From Anastatus disparis (lineage: Eukaryota > Arthropoda > Insecta > Hymenoptera > Eupelmidae): a stretch of 64,000 bases of DNA. The DNA is taken from assembly GCA_017163975.1 (NCBI GenBank), contig JAFFSR010000264.1, forward strand, positions 1,860,001 through 1,924,000, read 5' to 3'. The stretch's first letter is position 1; every line of letters starts with the position of its first letter. Positions 46,125 to 60,454 of this stretch are shown piece by piece. The translations under genes and the position numbers were made by a program. The notes beneath the pieces are model-generated. The model did not search any database and had not been told where the DNA came from. It saw only the letters and a program-made list of their open reading frames with translations.

Positions 46125-47202
46125 CACTGACAAGGAGAGTGTTTCACCTTCAAGTCACCAATTTTGCTCAAATTTTGGGAATGTTTTTTGGATGTAGAAG
46201 CATGAAGAAAGCCAAAATTTTAGAGGCCAACGCTCAATATTTCCCTAATTACAGGCCATTGAAGAAAATCACTAGAAAAATTACTAGATTTTCAAACGCT
46301 TATAGTTTCTCAGCATTGTTAGCTAGAAGCTTCTACCTTTTTTTAGATGAAAGCTGAGCTCAAATCCTTTCGAAATAACACCTATAGCATCTCAAAATAT
46401 TATTTTTTCCCAAATTTTGAGCGTAATAAGGATTGCACCTGAATTTTCTGTTTGAAGCATTAATTAATAATAAAAGCTGAAATTGGATCCAATCTTTATT
46501 ACGCTATCAATTTGGAAAAAAATAATATTTCGATATGCTATAACTACTATTTTGAAAGGATTTTAGCTCAGGTTTTATTTGAAAAAAGGTTTAAACTTTT
46601 AGCTAATAATGCTGAGGAATTATAAGCGTTTGAAAATCTAGTAACTTTTTTTGTGATTTTCTTTAATTGTCTGTAACTAGGAAAATATTGAGCGTTGTCC
46701 TCTAAAATTTTGGGCTTCTTCACATTTCTGCATCCAAAAAACATTCCCAAAATTTGAGCCAAATTGGTGACCCGAAGGTGAAACACTCTCCTTGTGAGAT
46801 AAATCCGCTCTTTAAGCAAGTAGAACATTCGATTTGAATGCGATCTGTTTGAATCAACATGAAATCCACTTCATGGAAGTAGAAATCTATTATTTCACAA
46901 AATGGGTGCTTTTTCCTTCACGTAGAGTATCTGTTTAATTCAACATAAAACCCATTTGCATTTAGTCTATACGTCAAACTGAAATCCACTAGCTGCAAGT
47001 AGATTTTCTTTTTTTTTATATTCACTTGCGATTAATGGATAAATTTATTCGAATCAAATATATATCAACTTACGGCTAGTAGATTTTAGCAAACAGATTC
47101 TATGTTTGATTTAAGCAAATCGTTATTATGACGTAATTCGAGAAGAATTTCTGTTAGCGGCAAATGGATTCCACTTGCTTCAAGAGCCGATTTCTCTCAG
47201 TG
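46125..47202. mobile_element. CACTGAGAGAAAT MITE copy M5, split by element F3
   Basis: The outer MITE has its first six bases CACTGA at 46125-46130, then the 664-bp foldback F3, then the rest of the MITE from TGAGATAAATCC (46795) to CTCTCAGTG (47202). TA flanks the whole (46123-46124 and 47203-47204). Without F3 and one TGA the MITE is about 411 bp, close to the family length. Confidence 0.85.
46131..46794. mobile_element. Foldback element family F, copy F3, with TGA duplication
   Basis: The 664-bp inverted repeat starts CAAGGAGAGTGTTTCACCTT and ends AAACACTCTCCTTG. TGA directly flanks both ends (46128-46130 and 46795-46797). Each arm holds a ~65-codon open frame containing TNFAQILGMFFGCR and LEANAQYFPNYR (plus strand) or the near-identical mirror (minus strand). 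The frames are conserved with F1. No known transposase motif is seen. Confidence 0.85.
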
Positions 47203-47335
47203 TAACAAAATCTTCTTCCTTGACTTAAAATTGTCTACGATGCGAGACAATGTTTGCGCTCTTCATTAGACGTAGAGCATCTTATATTTGAAATGCCGTT
47301 TCTAGTTGTTTTAAAATAATCGACAATTAGGTCGT

Positions 47336-47460
47336 AAAAAATAGTATATTTACGATCCGAGTTTCGTAAAAAAGCCTTTTCGTACCAGTTATGAACGGTA
47401 TTTTTTGCCATGAGAGCCAAGAAAGAGCGACGAAGTTGCGATTTTGGGATTAAAATGGCA
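47336..47460. repeat. Dispersed repeat shared with zinc-finger introns
   Basis: GAGTTTCGTAAAAAAGCC, GTATTTTTTGCCATGAG and GTTGCGATTTTG words match the introns at 19419-19560 (reversed) and 22170-22302. It directly precedes repeat E copy 2. Confidence 0.5.
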
Positions 47461-47465
47461 AAAAA

Positions 47466-48253
47466 AGATTTTCTCGCACTCAGAGCGCAAAATACTATTT
47501 TGACCAGCTGTTGTGAAGGAGCAAAATACCTCTTTGCCGCCCTAGGAACAAAATGAATTCGAACTTTTAATAGGCTCGATAATGTAACCCGATATCTTTA
47601 TACATCAGTCAGTGTGTGTAACTCGATGCTTTTTATACATCAGTCAAGTGCTTCACTTCGAATTGTGAATTCTGCGAATTGTAAATTCCCCGAATTACAA
47701 AGTCAGGGGTGAACAAATTCCTCGAAAAAGTTCACATATATCAGTAGTAACTTTCAATCTATCTAACATTGATTTTTTTTGAGTATTATTAATTTAATAT
47801 TTAATCTTGCACGTTGCATCGAAGACATTTTTATATTCTTTTATTATCAGCCAAGTATTTAACGCCGAATCGTAAATTCTCCGAATTACAAGTTAGCGGT
47901 GGACGATTTCCGCGAAAAATGTTCAATTTGAATAAATCAAAATTTAATTTAATTTTTAATGTATTATAGGAAAAATATATATATAATATTTAAATAAAAC
48001 AGAAAATTTTATCCCATAAATATATAATTTATTTTTTCTTTAGTACTACATGTATATGTATATTTAGTATTATATGTATTATTAGTATCATGTATTATAT
48101 GATATAAAAAATAATATTTTTGGCGCTCTTCGCGTGAGAAAATAGTATGCGCAACGCGGGAGTATATAGGTGTTTGTCGCTCGAGCGTAGCGAGACAAAC
48201 ACGCGCTCGTCGGAAAACACCTATTTTGCTGCCTTGTTGCACAATGTACTATT
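47466..48253. repeat. Dispersed composite repeat E, copy 2
   Basis: The match to 5684-6230 starts at CTCGCACTCAGAGCGC, and the unit ends in hairpin H6. It lacks the foldback that interrupts copy 1. The span between the E core and H6 has diverged. Confidence 0.65.
48141..48253. repeat. GC-rich hairpin element H6
   Basis: It starts AATAGTATGCGCAACGCGGG and ends GCACAATGTACTATT, like H1, with GGTGTTTGTCGCTCGAGCGT and CAAACACGCGCTCGTCGG inside. It is 113 bp, shorter than H1 because the H1 inner stem is reduced. Confidence 0.6.
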
Positions 48254-49629
48254 TTTACCATTAATTTATTTTTAGATATAATGTATAATACAAAGGAAAA
48301 AAATAATCATGTCCAAAAAATGTATTTTAAATAATAGATTTTTTTAAAAATCTTGTGCATAATTAAATATGTACTGTGTATCAAATTTTGTTTTTATTTT
48401 TCTATGCATAATGTTAATGCGTATAATTCTTATTTTTTAAAAATAAGATTTTATTAGTTGAAATTTTTGTATTTTGATTGTTCTAACAATATTATTCTTT
48501 TTATTTTTAGAAATTACATTTATTTAAAAGTGAAAGCATCAATGAGTTTAGTAAAACAAAGATATCTCGCCTTTAGAAAAATATATGTATAGTTTATCTC
48601 ATTCACAACATTCACAGAAAATAAACGAGTTTTTGTATAAATAATGAATATTATTAAGTTTTTACATAAATTGGACTCAGTTTGATTAATAAATATTATA
48701 TCCGTTAATGAATATTGTTGTTTATAAGTAGTAAATATTAATAAAATATTTTCTATATTTATATAAATTTAATTAATGAATTAACATTTATAATAAACGG
48801 TAAATAATCTCTATAATAATCAATAATAAAAAAAGTTTGCATGTTAGAATGTCCTAAAGAAGCGTTATCTTTAATTATTTCAATTTAAAATTATTCTACG
48901 TTTATCTTATCTGAATATTTTATTTGGATTTATTAATATTAAATATATACGGTCATTGATCCATGAAAGAATTTGATGAATTACGTAGAACACAAAATAA
49001 CATCATATACTTAGAACAAGAACGATAATAAATATTGATTTTATTTTGATAAATATGACAGCAAAATGTATTATTCAATTTATTCGTAATATACAGCCAA
49101 TGATTGCTAAAATAAAATTGTTAAAGAAAATTTCAAAAAACTTTGGACCCGAAGGCATATGCTTCATCACTGAACTGTTTCATGTTAAAATAACATGCCC
49201 AATTCTATTTACAATGAAATAAGTTTACCACTCGAAAAGATTTTAAGATTAAAATAAGTTTCCTGTATCAGTTCACCAGATAAGAGGTATGTAATAGAGC
49301 AATTGGCAAATCTCAAAGATAATGGAATCAATAAAAAAAATTTATTTAAAATATTGAACTGGATTGCTATAAATCCATCAGTGCTGAAATTGTATATGAT
49401 TCGATAAAACAATTCGTCAAATTTCTAAACTTTCCTATAAAACTTATTAGTTCACATGGAACTTAATAATTTTTTAAATGAACGATTAAAAGATTAAGTC
49501 ACTAATTCGATATATCGATATGATTAGATATTAAAATTATTATAATATTCATTTTAAAATCGAAATTAAATGGCGTTTGTTTTGCTATGGTATGTTTGAA
49601 AATTTATAATTTTAAAATGTTAACAATTA
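48254..49629. other. AT-rich region, nothing recognised
   Basis: Only low-complexity short frames. No repeat ends or RNA gene that I can support. Confidence 0.4.
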
Positions 49630-49653
49630 CAATAATCAAAATTTTCTTTTAGA

Positions 49654-49728
49654 GCATATTTCTAGAGGATCATCTGGATTCTGATGACTATGGTGGCTGT
49701 ATTGGGTTATTGGCCATCCCTAGGCCTT
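49654..49728 (+). other. Candidate terminal exon of an unknown small gene
   Basis: A good acceptor (TTTTCTTTTAG) leads into an open frame with the residues LEDHLDSDDYGGC and a TAA stop, directly followed by AATAAA. A second frame over the same bases is also open. No upstream exon is recognised. The acceptor, acidic composition and polyadenylation signal are the only support, so this may be chance. Confidence 0.15.
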
Positions 49729-49894
49729 AAATAAAAAAGTCGAACTTATAATCTGATAAATGAAATAATTCAGCATAAGTAATCAGAACATTATAATTAT
49801 TTTAAATATAAAATAATCAATACATAAATTGCATACATTTTTATTTTTAATGTATTCTTCATAGATTTGATTTTTTATATAACTAGCAATTTTA

Positions 49895-49911
49895 AGCGCG
49901 CTCCGCGCGCT
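49895..49911. repeat. Short GC-only palindrome
   Basis: AGCGCGCTCCGCGCGCT is a 17-bp GC-rich inverted repeat in a long AT-rich stretch. It is followed by CGTC. It may be the hairpin of an old transposon end, but I cannot define the element. Confidence 0.35.
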
Positions 49912-52900
49912 CGTCATTTAAAAATTTTATTTTTAATTTCAAATTTTCGTCACTTGTTTTATTTTAACCAATCAGAACTGTCTTATCGTGATGACAAATT
50001 CTTGTTATCAACTTTTTAAGAAAGGAACATAAAATAATAAAAAATTTAATAATTGAAAAGTTATGTTAGTTCTTCATGTCGTGAGACTACTAATATAATT
50101 AAAGTTGAATATTTTACAAAGTAATTAACATCTCCATGACAATAACATCTCTTAAGAAACAAGGAATTTTGTGTTGATATTAAAATTTTTTTTACATGAA
50201 ATTCATGGTATATATTTCGAAGGATTCATGAATTTATTATTGAATACTGTAGTTTACGATTGCATATTCCGTATTTGCATTGCGCCATATAACTTTTAGG
50301 TGAAAATTTGTTTGTTCTAGTTTTTTATTAAACATTAATTTCAATTGAAATTGTATAACAAAAAATTTGATCTTCTTAAAAATGATAAAAACTTGCGAAT
50401 AGTTTCATTTTTCATTGCTAAGCATATTGCAACTAATAATTTGTCCCTTTTAAAAAATAATAATTATTTGATTAAGAAAATTATTTTTAATCAAAATGAA
50501 GATATTTATTTTGAAGTATTTAATAACTGTCTATTTAGATGTGTTATTTTAATATTATTGAATATATTTATACTTGTATATATTATTTGTATATCATTAA
50601 CTAAATGTGTGTTTGAATAATTTCAAGTTCATGTAATATTCTCAAATATTTGTTCTTGTATAAATCGGTGCATTCTTTTCAACTTTAGTGCTAATTTTTT
50701 ATCATGACTTATGTGTTTACAATACAAATACTTCTAACGTATTTATTTAATTATCTAAAGATTTTTCTTGAATTTTAGTATCTAAAAACTCCAGTTTCAT
50801 TTTGAACTCGATAATATTTTTTCATTTCAGATGAAATAATAACAAAGCCGAAATATTTAAATTGTGATTCAATAGAATTTTCGCCCGCAGTTTATACATT
50901 TACAATCAATATTCGATTCAAAAAGTTATTTATAAATTGCACCTGATAAAGGTCAGCTAGAAATTTTGTTTGTTTAAATCAAATAACAATTTTCTACCGA
51001 AAGAGCAATAATGTAAACCAAATATTTGGATAGAATTTTGTATGCCAAAATTAATTTTAATATGTAAATGATGTTGCCTTCTTTCTCCACCATTCTATCA
51101 ATTACCAACCATAATAACGGTAAAAATTTTTTTTCGAAATTATTATTTCTTAAGTTTAAAAACGCTGGATATAAATATTAATTTTCTTTCATCTTCAAAG
51201 AACTTATGTTTCTATTGAAAGCCCGTATATTAAAAATCCGATACATCAATTAGCCTTTTTTTGCCTTTGTAAAATATCGATCTGTAGTTTTTTCATTGCT
51301 TTTAGACCAGTATAAACCTATTTCTTGTTGGCGCAAAAAAAAAGAGGTGCAACGTATTCAGTTATGTACATACAAGCTCCGAACTATGACGCCTTTCATC
51401 TCATGAATATTCATAAGTATTTGTATGGGTTATGATAATACCGATCGATACCGTGCAGCACGTGAAATTCAAAGTCATTGCGGATGTATCAGAGGTACTC
51501 TTGGATTTAGCTTTGAAAATTTATGTTCCATCAATTCTGACGTTTACTTGAAATTAGTTTGAAATTTTCATAGGCTTTATGAATATTTTAAGAGAGAGGA
51601 TTATTTTCGTTTGTTTTGTGCACTTGTTATGGTAAAAATTTTTTATACTTGCGATTAATGAGAAAGAATATTTAGATAAGGTAATATTTAATACGAGCAC
51701 TTTTATACGCTAAATGATTAAAATAAATTAGCAATAGTTGAAAGTCATATATAAAGTTTAAGGCATTATTGGTATATAATCAAAATATATTTATTTTAAT
51801 GTAACTTAATATTTAATTATGCACCTTGAATGAGATAAAGAATCCACAATACTCTTCTCGATAACGTAATTTTTAAAAAATTGCAATTACAGTGAATTTT
51901 ATAGTTAAATTATCGTAATTTTTATTTAGATATATAATCAAAACAATGTTATGGATGATGTTAGAGATTGATTTTCAAGTAGAGGTTTAAATTTTCAATT
52001 TCTCTCGCTATTGGTATTTTACGTTCATGGAAATCTGAGCTTACACATAACTTGACTGCACTACACTTCATTTACAATCATGACATTCTTTTTCTTTTAT
52101 CAAATTACTCTTTTAAATTTAATGTTATGTTGATTTTTTCAATTATTTGAAAATAATATTTTTAATATTCTAAATATTCAAAGGATACAAAACATAGTTA
52201 AAGAAAACCTAATTTTATGCTCAATAATTTTCTAAATATTAGGACTTTATGACTTTCCTCTTTACCTTTCATACTTTTGTGTATGTTTAAAATTAAAAAT
52301 AACTAAATTAAAATTCAAAGTACTTAGTTAGTAAATATATTGCTACATTAAGAAAAAAACAAACGTTTATAATTTCAACAAGAAAGGTTTATAATAGAGG
52401 AAATATGTTCTTTTAAAGATAATATCATAAAATGTGTGTCTACGTGAGCGTGTACATACGATAAAACGTGAACTTTCATATCTCAAAAGTAACTGGATTC
52501 TGATCTATAAGGGTTTATGCGAAGTCGACTTTTCAAAAATGTTTGCACTAAATTTAACATCCACTTTTAGATATGAAAATGTCGTTGTAAATTATTGTAC
52601 AGTTAAATTATTACCGTCAAAGATAATAATGGTAAATTAGTTTAACGATAACAAGTTTTTCAACTAAACTCATTCATGATAAAAAGTAAAATATTAAAAT
52701 AACATTTAAACCTCTTATGATATTGTAATTTTAAAACTCCTGGTCTTCACGTATTTTTAACTAGATGTAAATTTCTACACTAGAAAATAGAAAATAGCAA
52801 AGAATAGCGTTAAGAAAAAAATAACCTGAAATGTAATTTATTTTTTTATACCATTTTTTATCAATACTATAAGATGTATATATATTTTAAATTCATGAAA

Positions 52901-54860
52901 TATCATTTTCAAAATATTAGTTACAATTAAGAAGGAGCCAAACATTCTGTTTTTGTCTAGCAACATATTTATAAATACGATTGGACATAACATACAAACT
53001 ATCATTAATGAAATCTTTTTTATGGAAATTTTGTAGATCAAAGCTATTTTTTTATCGTTATCAAATTACTCATTAAACTTATGTCTGATGGAAACACCTT
53101 AATCCTTAATTTGATTATTACATTAAAGTCCAGTCAATTCATATTGCACCTAATTCCTACACCTAATCACACGATAGATTGTTTGTAAGACCTTAATTAA
53201 CCTATCCAGTGATGTAAATCAAAATCATGATTGACTGATTGCATGTTATCTAGTTGATGTAACAAATTTTCAACAATAACTCAATACCTACATGTGTAGA
53301 CGTACATGCATATACAAATGTTAGTACTTTGAACATGTGATTTCCACAAACCCATTATAAAAAAAACTTGCTGAATTGCTACTCGATGGAGCGCGTAATG
53401 CGCGTGCTTATACGGTACGTGACTCGTTATTTAAATTTATGTATCGCATAAAAGTAAAATAGAAGCGAAGAATTGTTCGCGCAAAAGTACGAGAATAGCA
53501 GTAAAGCACAGAATTCCGTTTACACATCCTTTATAAAAAAAACTCTTGATAATGTTAGTTTTTTATTACAAGCAATGAATTATATATCTTGAATTTAGAA
53601 AGAAATAATAAAGTGGAAGAAGAAAAAAATAAGAAGACAGAACTGGAAGAAACAACTTTTTATTCGATCACAACTTTACGTCAAGTTCACAAATGGCTGG
53701 ATGTCTGGAGATGTGCATATCGTAAAGCAAAGTTTCCGTAGTAACTTCTTGAAGGCAAATACGTGCGACTCGTTTCCAAGAAAATGGAAAATATTTATCG
53801 CTTCTGAATTTAGATTGAATTTTTAACTACTTCAAAAAGAAGAAATTTTGAAGGTATATTATATAATTTCAATTATCAAGGGAATGTAAAATACCGGTAT
53901 TACAGTTTTCCAAAATTTTTATTCTTGAATGAAAAATTTTTAAAATGTCTCAAGATTATAGCCTTCTATTTAAATTAATAAAAAGCATAATATAGCGATA
54001 TTTCGGAAAATTTTTTACCAAAGATTGAAAATTTGGAAAATTGCTAAGTCGGTAACTATGTAGAAATCATATATCCTGTTACATCACCTTAAAGTAGATG
54101 TAATATTAACCCTTTATAGTTTATTTCATGGAAACATAAAGATTTAGAAAGAAATTATTGCGCAACATAAAATTTTATATAAAATGTCAAATAAATTGTA
54201 TGGGACAGATAAAGAAGACCTTTGCTTTCTGTATATATCACTTACGATAATAGATGAGATATCCCAACGAATGTGACTCTATGAAAGTCTTATTTTAATA
54301 TTAATTTTTCATAAATTTTTACGATGTATTTTTCAATTTATGTTTTCCACATGTTTATACGTACATATTATAGCATTGTAGGTATGACTTATTTGTCTAC
54401 CTGCGTTCTATTGACGTCACGTGATAAACTAATATTGACAGTAAGAAGAGAAGTTGAGTTCACAATGTTGACATTCACCCCGCAATATAACAAAGGAATT
54501 GTAGATGTTTAACTTTGGCAAGACGTTTCGTTAAACAAAATCAGTAATTAATAACTTTTGCATCGAATCGATCTATGTTTCAAAAGTTTATTGCAATTAA
54601 TGGTTACTGCATGACCCATCAGTAATAATTGACTTTGATAATTTAGAAAAATAAAATTCTATATTTAAACAAAAAAATTTCGAAATAGACTATCATATTT
54701 TTAAAAACTGTCAATAATAAAAGAAATAATATTTTATAGTAAATTGAAAACTTTGAAATCAAATATCCAAAATTTAATTTATTATTAAAAATATCTAAAG
54801 CCAAAACTCTTGCTTTTTTACGAATCTCGTAATCAACCATTATAGTATAATGTTTTATGA
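49912..54860. other. AT-rich region without a supported gene
   Basis: An acceptor at about 50829 precedes a 38-codon open frame (with NCDSIEFSPAVYTF) that ends in TGA. It resembles a terminal exon, but I do not recognise it. More GC-balanced blocks lie at about 51350-51500 and 53370-53500, and could be regulatory or noncoding exons. Nothing else is supported. Confidence 0.3.
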
Positions 54861-54910
54861 ATCCATTGACACGTTGAACAATCCATTGGCACGTTGAACA
54901 ATCCATTGAT
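54861..54910. repeat. Short tandem repeat, 20-bp unit, 2.5 copies
   Basis: ATCCATTGACACGTTGAACA is followed by the same unit with one change and a half unit. Confidence 0.7.
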
Positions 54911-57900
54911 ATAATTTTCAATGAATGAAAGACGTAACAAGTCGTTTAATACTTTGAAGCAATATATTCACCAGTAGGGGCAATGGTAAGTTGGGTGATT
55001 TGCGAAGTTAAGGAGCGCTGACTGCGGTTTGTACTTCGGTGGTAATCTAGTGGTCTAAGTGGTTTAAGTAGTTGAGGTCTGTACTTGGTCAGCGCTCGAC
55101 AAAACAGAACAAAACATTTTTTTTTATAATTTAAATAATGTTATAAATATTAATAATTAATGTTTTGCTTATAACCTTATATTTTATTATTAAAAAAAGA
55201 AAACACCTCAAAATTTTACTGATACCATAATCGTATCAGTTTTAATAAATTTTTTATACTAGTTTTATTTCATTGATGACATAATATTTAATGTATAACA
55301 AAAAACCTATTCTTTGAAGTAATATAAATGATGTACATATATGAGAAATGAAATTGTTTATTTTTTTCGAGAGTCGACTAAAGAATAAATAGACTTTTTT
55401 CATTGTCGCATTTAATGCTTTATTATCATATCAATTGTGTCTACTTAATCTTTAAATTTATTGTGATATAAGAGGTAATGATTTAGCCCATTGATAGTTT
55501 GTATTTACTTTTTTGTGTTATGTAGAAGAATCAGCAAATTATATAAAAAGGTGGGGATCAAACTATAAAGAAATAAAAAATGCTGCCCCGAACTCCTTCA
55601 TGAAAAAGTGAGGACACAAATTGATTATTTGTAACTGGATAGCTTAGTGCAATTTTCCAAGATAAAGATACAAAAACTCGAAAAATAACATTTACAATAT
55701 CTGATTAAAAAAAAATCATATAAATAAAAACTTATTTCGCTTTTGTATTTAAGTTTCAAGCTTATTTTTATTTTCTATAACTTAGTATATTGCCGTTTTA
55801 AGGTGATCTATAAATAAATTTGTACACAATCATTATAGAATGAAGATTATTAGTTTTATGTAGTTCGCAAATTACCATCGTGAGAATGATAGTAATAATA
55901 ATGATGATTGAATTTTAATACCGATCACAGTATTTTACGACTCATCTTGTCAAATTAATATTGAACGACAATTCAGGCTAAAATGATTCACTTAAATTTG
56001 ATCCATTGATAATTATGTTCATAGTAATAGCAGAAAAAATATCATATATTTATAATGAAGAAAAAACTCAGTTCCGCACTGCAGTATGAATGTACAGATG
56101 AATGAATGATGTCCTGGGTATAACTTGTGAATGGTTGTTACGAAGACTTATAAATGTTACAAGTTTTTGTTTCTGTTGAAGAGACTAATCTCTTAGCAAG
56201 TTTCTTGTACGACTGCTAAGTCGGATCTGGTTATTTTACAAGAGTTTGTTTTGCAGAACATTTTAGCAAAATATATTGTTTGGTTAGAAAAAGAGATATG
56301 TACCTAAACTGATGCACTCGAAGAAACTTATTCTCATGAAAGTTTTTGGTGCATTGATCTTTGAAATCATTGTAACTAACGGTGATTGCGGAAGAGATTG
56401 TCATAGCGTAAAAAGTTACAATGATGTTCCTTAAAATTTAACTAAATATTCACGATAAAATTTAGTTTGATATTGTACCTGTAATATTTACAAGAAAAAC
56501 ATTTCAGCTTTAATTTTTTTAATTCGGTAAGATGATTTGAAGTGAGTTTGAACTTATTCAGATGTCGCTAAATGTAGATACATTTTAGGGCAGCTAAGAT
56601 TTAATCAAAAAATGATACCTTATTTACATTTAATAAAAATACCAAAAGTTGATTAAAAAATTATGTGAACGACAAATCTTGTCAATTCTTTAAAAAGAGT
56701 ACATTATAGTTTCAAGTAGGCTACATATGTGTACATCTTTGATGTCTCGTTTACGATGTCATAAAAGTTCAGGATCGTAAAGATGAGTAGAATCACTCTA
56801 CTATACGCTAATGCTTTTTAGCTTGGTCATGTGTAATCGTAAATCAAAAATCCTGGATCTTGATTGATGTTTTACAATGCTTTACAGTTAAAATCGCATT
56901 CGTGTATTCTGTTAACTTTTTTTTCTGTTACGGAATGTCTGTTTAATCAACAGACTCGAGTATTTCAATTTAACATGTATATTAAATTCTTCACGAACAT
57001 TTTGTCTTTTAAAGTAACAGACATTTTTGTGTTCATTCGATGTATAATCTTTCTCAAAGTAAAAGTTGAGAGAAGATGTCGTCATTACATTCTTTCAAAT
57101 ATTTGAATTTCATTTAAAAATTCTTTTTAATATGTCTATGAATTGCTATTTTATTTCGTCAATAGAACATTTTTAAATAGAAATTAAAAAATGTATAAAA
57201 TTACATTAATATTAACTAAGTACAAATTATATGGGTCATTACATCTCTTCAATTTGTCAGATTTATAAGTAAAACTGATATTTTGAAAAAGCTTTTTCAT
57301 GTTAAAAGTTTATAATAACGCGTCATAATATAAAAATATCAAAGAGAACACAAATCCAATTACGTACAAAGCATGCTTATATAGACTTATAGTGAAACAA
57401 AAGCAAAAGGGTGCTAATTAACTACAATTAGTCAATGGGAAGGAATCGTTAAAAAGAGAAACCTTTAAGATAAAAGTTAAAGCAATAATATAAAATAAAG
57501 TTGAAAATTTCAAAACTATACCAAACAAAGGAATCGAAGGAGCTTGCAGAGAATTCAGTGTACTCTCATTCTTTTTGCTCGGCCACAGGAAATATCACTG
57601 AATTCATGGGAAAACTGCAAACAAGCGATTCTTCAAACTGGATGGCTTCAATGGACTTTATTGTAGAATGAAAATGTAGAGCCCTCAGCTGCATGAAATA
57701 CTATAAAGTCCAGGTAAAAAAGAAAGAGAATAAAGTTCAAGTAATAATAGTACGGGAAAGCAGACAGAAGCTTTCGTTGCTAAACTAAACGAGAACATGT
57801 TAAAACTAATCGATATGTTTTACGTAAAATAAAGTGTATCAAATTTTGATGGATCGTATTTGATTTCATATTTATTTTTATCTAAACACAATATCTCATA

Positions 57901-60454
57901 GTATATTAAACATAAAGCCTCATAAAAAATTTATTAAAGAATATAAATTTGAGAAAATAAATTCATATGATTGAAATAAAAGTGAACAATAATTCCATTT
58001 TGGAATATTTAAAAATAAATAAAAGTTGTTAAAAAGAATTTCACTCTAAAAAATTTTAATAGATGTAGCATGTCACTGGCAGCGAAATATAATATTTATA
58101 TTTCAGTGTCAAAAATAGAAATGATGGTTAAAAGCTTTATTTTATTTTGTCCAACTCATTTGTTGTATTCATATCTCTTTGCAATGGGAATAAAACTGGG
58201 TAAACCAGGAAAATATTTTAGAGGACTGTATGCTCTTTGAAACGAGCTTGATTACAGTCAAATGGCATGCATTTTTTTCGAAGAAGATTCAAAGAAGTTT
58301 AAAAATTTATCAAATAATAAAAAGTGGTGCAATGGTATCTTCATTGTAACTGAAAACAAAAATTGATAATAATTTTTAAAAAATTAGAAGAATATTGCAT
58401 AGAATACTTATTATTCAGAGAAGTACATTATTAAATTGTTTAATTGTTGTAATAATTATCGGAGTAATTAAATAAATACCGATATATTTTCGTAAATAGA
58501 AATTATAATTAATACAGATAAATTATTTCACTCAAAATTAATTATATTTGAATGAGTTTTACCTTATTATTTGCTGTTCATTTGTGGATTTTATATATGT
58601 ATTCATTAAGTAAAATAATTATTTGCGTGCGTTGAGTATTAATAATTACATTAAACAATGCATATTGAATTTAATAAACGTTATAACTATTAAATTTATT
58701 TGAATTTGTTTTTTAATTAAAATGTTTAATTAAATCAATTTATTGTTAATAACATCACTATACGAATATGTAATTGAGGGGATACGTGGAACAACGGTAT
58801 AATTTACATGTAAAACCCATATAAATGATATCGTTGTTGCACACATCCTTTTAATTATAATTTTACCACTTGTTCTTTCAGTTGGATGATTACCTGTAAA
58901 ATTCTGATAAATAATGATGATTTATATTAATGTTCATATAAAATTATTATTAAATTCAAAAGATTTAAACAATTTTTTGGAAAGAAAGAAATTAATTTTA
59001 CATTTTAGCCATAAGATTTTGAATTTTAAAAAGACGATTAGTGTAGGGAAATCATAAATTCTTATGTAGAGGAATATCTTGGCATTAGCCATAGTATTAA
59101 AGGCAAAATTACTACCAATTAAGTAATGATAAAATCGTTCTGCTTTTCTTTCGCAGCGGTTACATGTAGATAGCATTGATAATAGCTTAGAAGTGATTCT
59201 AGAGTTTAGGAGCCCATTAAAGATACTTTTTATTTCTATTTATTGACCACTACTTAAAGTTAACTATTTTTTTTTTTAATTTTTAATTCTTTCGTTTTAT
59301 ATTTGGGTTTTAGATTTTATTTGTGCAAACATACTCTTCCAAAAAAGTAAGAAATATTATTGTTTTATTTCAATAAAAAAAGTTTATAATCAGAAAATTT
59401 TTTATTTCTTTAAAAGCTAATTATCGTGTTAAATTTCGAATGAATATTTAATCATGTAAAATTTCTTTAAGTTATGTTATATAATAATCGTTTCGTAATT
59501 AATGAAAAGAACCATTCAAAACCATTATTACAAAAGGCGTTAAGTTTCATTTAAGATGCTATTTAATTCTATTGTTATAGTAGTTGTATAGCGTTATAAT
59601 ATTCTCTACTTTGTTTCTTTGTACATTTCTAAAAGTGTTATGCAATGATGAAATTATATAACTTTCCAATGAAATGGACAAATAACAAATCCTTTTATGA
59701 AGTATACAAACCATACGATTATCGAATTAGAAATACTCTTAGAATGATAAAATGTTGATTGAATTATATGTCTCACAAGAAAAGATAATTACCGACTGTA
59801 AAAATATTTACCTTTTGACGGTCTATGATGGGTTGTGACGAATAATGGGTTTTAAAATAGATTATTTTTGCGTATGTATTATTTTTAAAATGACGGCAAA
59901 AATTATATTTTATTTATAAGCTGAGAAATATTAAAATTTTAGGTCAACGAAATAATTATATTTAAGAATAAAGGTAATATCAAATATTATTTTAACAAAA
60001 CAAGCGCAGGGAGGCGAATTTCATGCATTCTGTTTAAAAATAGAGTTCTATACATATGTATCCTCGCTTTTCTCGGGAGAAAAATTACACTCATGCATGA
60101 ATCGCTCACTTTGCAAACTCGTATCGAAATATACTATTTGTAAGTCTATTCATGAAAAAAATCTTGTTATAAAGATGTAAATTAAGAAAATGTTTAATTT
60201 AATGACAAATTATGTGACTAATGAACATATTTTATTACAAATTTAATAGAAGAAGTTAGGTTCATAAAAATCAATATGAAGAAAAACTACATTTTAATAA
60301 AATTTCTATTCTTTTGTAAATTTTAATTATATACATTATTTAAGTGCAAATATCAATTTTACGGATTGATATTTGTACTTGAAATGATGTATGAGTCTTC
60401 CAAATTTTGGATTCTTATAATTCAAGCATTATCCAAGTTTGTATCATTTGGTTG
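54911..60454. other. AT-rich region without a supported gene
   Basis: More than 5 kb with only short frames. GC-balanced spans near 54975-55110 and 57540-57790 could be transcribed noncoding sequence, but there is no direct sign. An imperfect hairpin with AACAACGGTAT and ATATCGTTGTT lies near 58790-58850. Confidence 0.35.

Noticed and set aside
50345..50620. 91-codon frame with a hydrophobic C-terminus
   Set aside because: It begins at TTG, has strong AT-driven codon bias and no recognisable motif; a chance frame is more likely.
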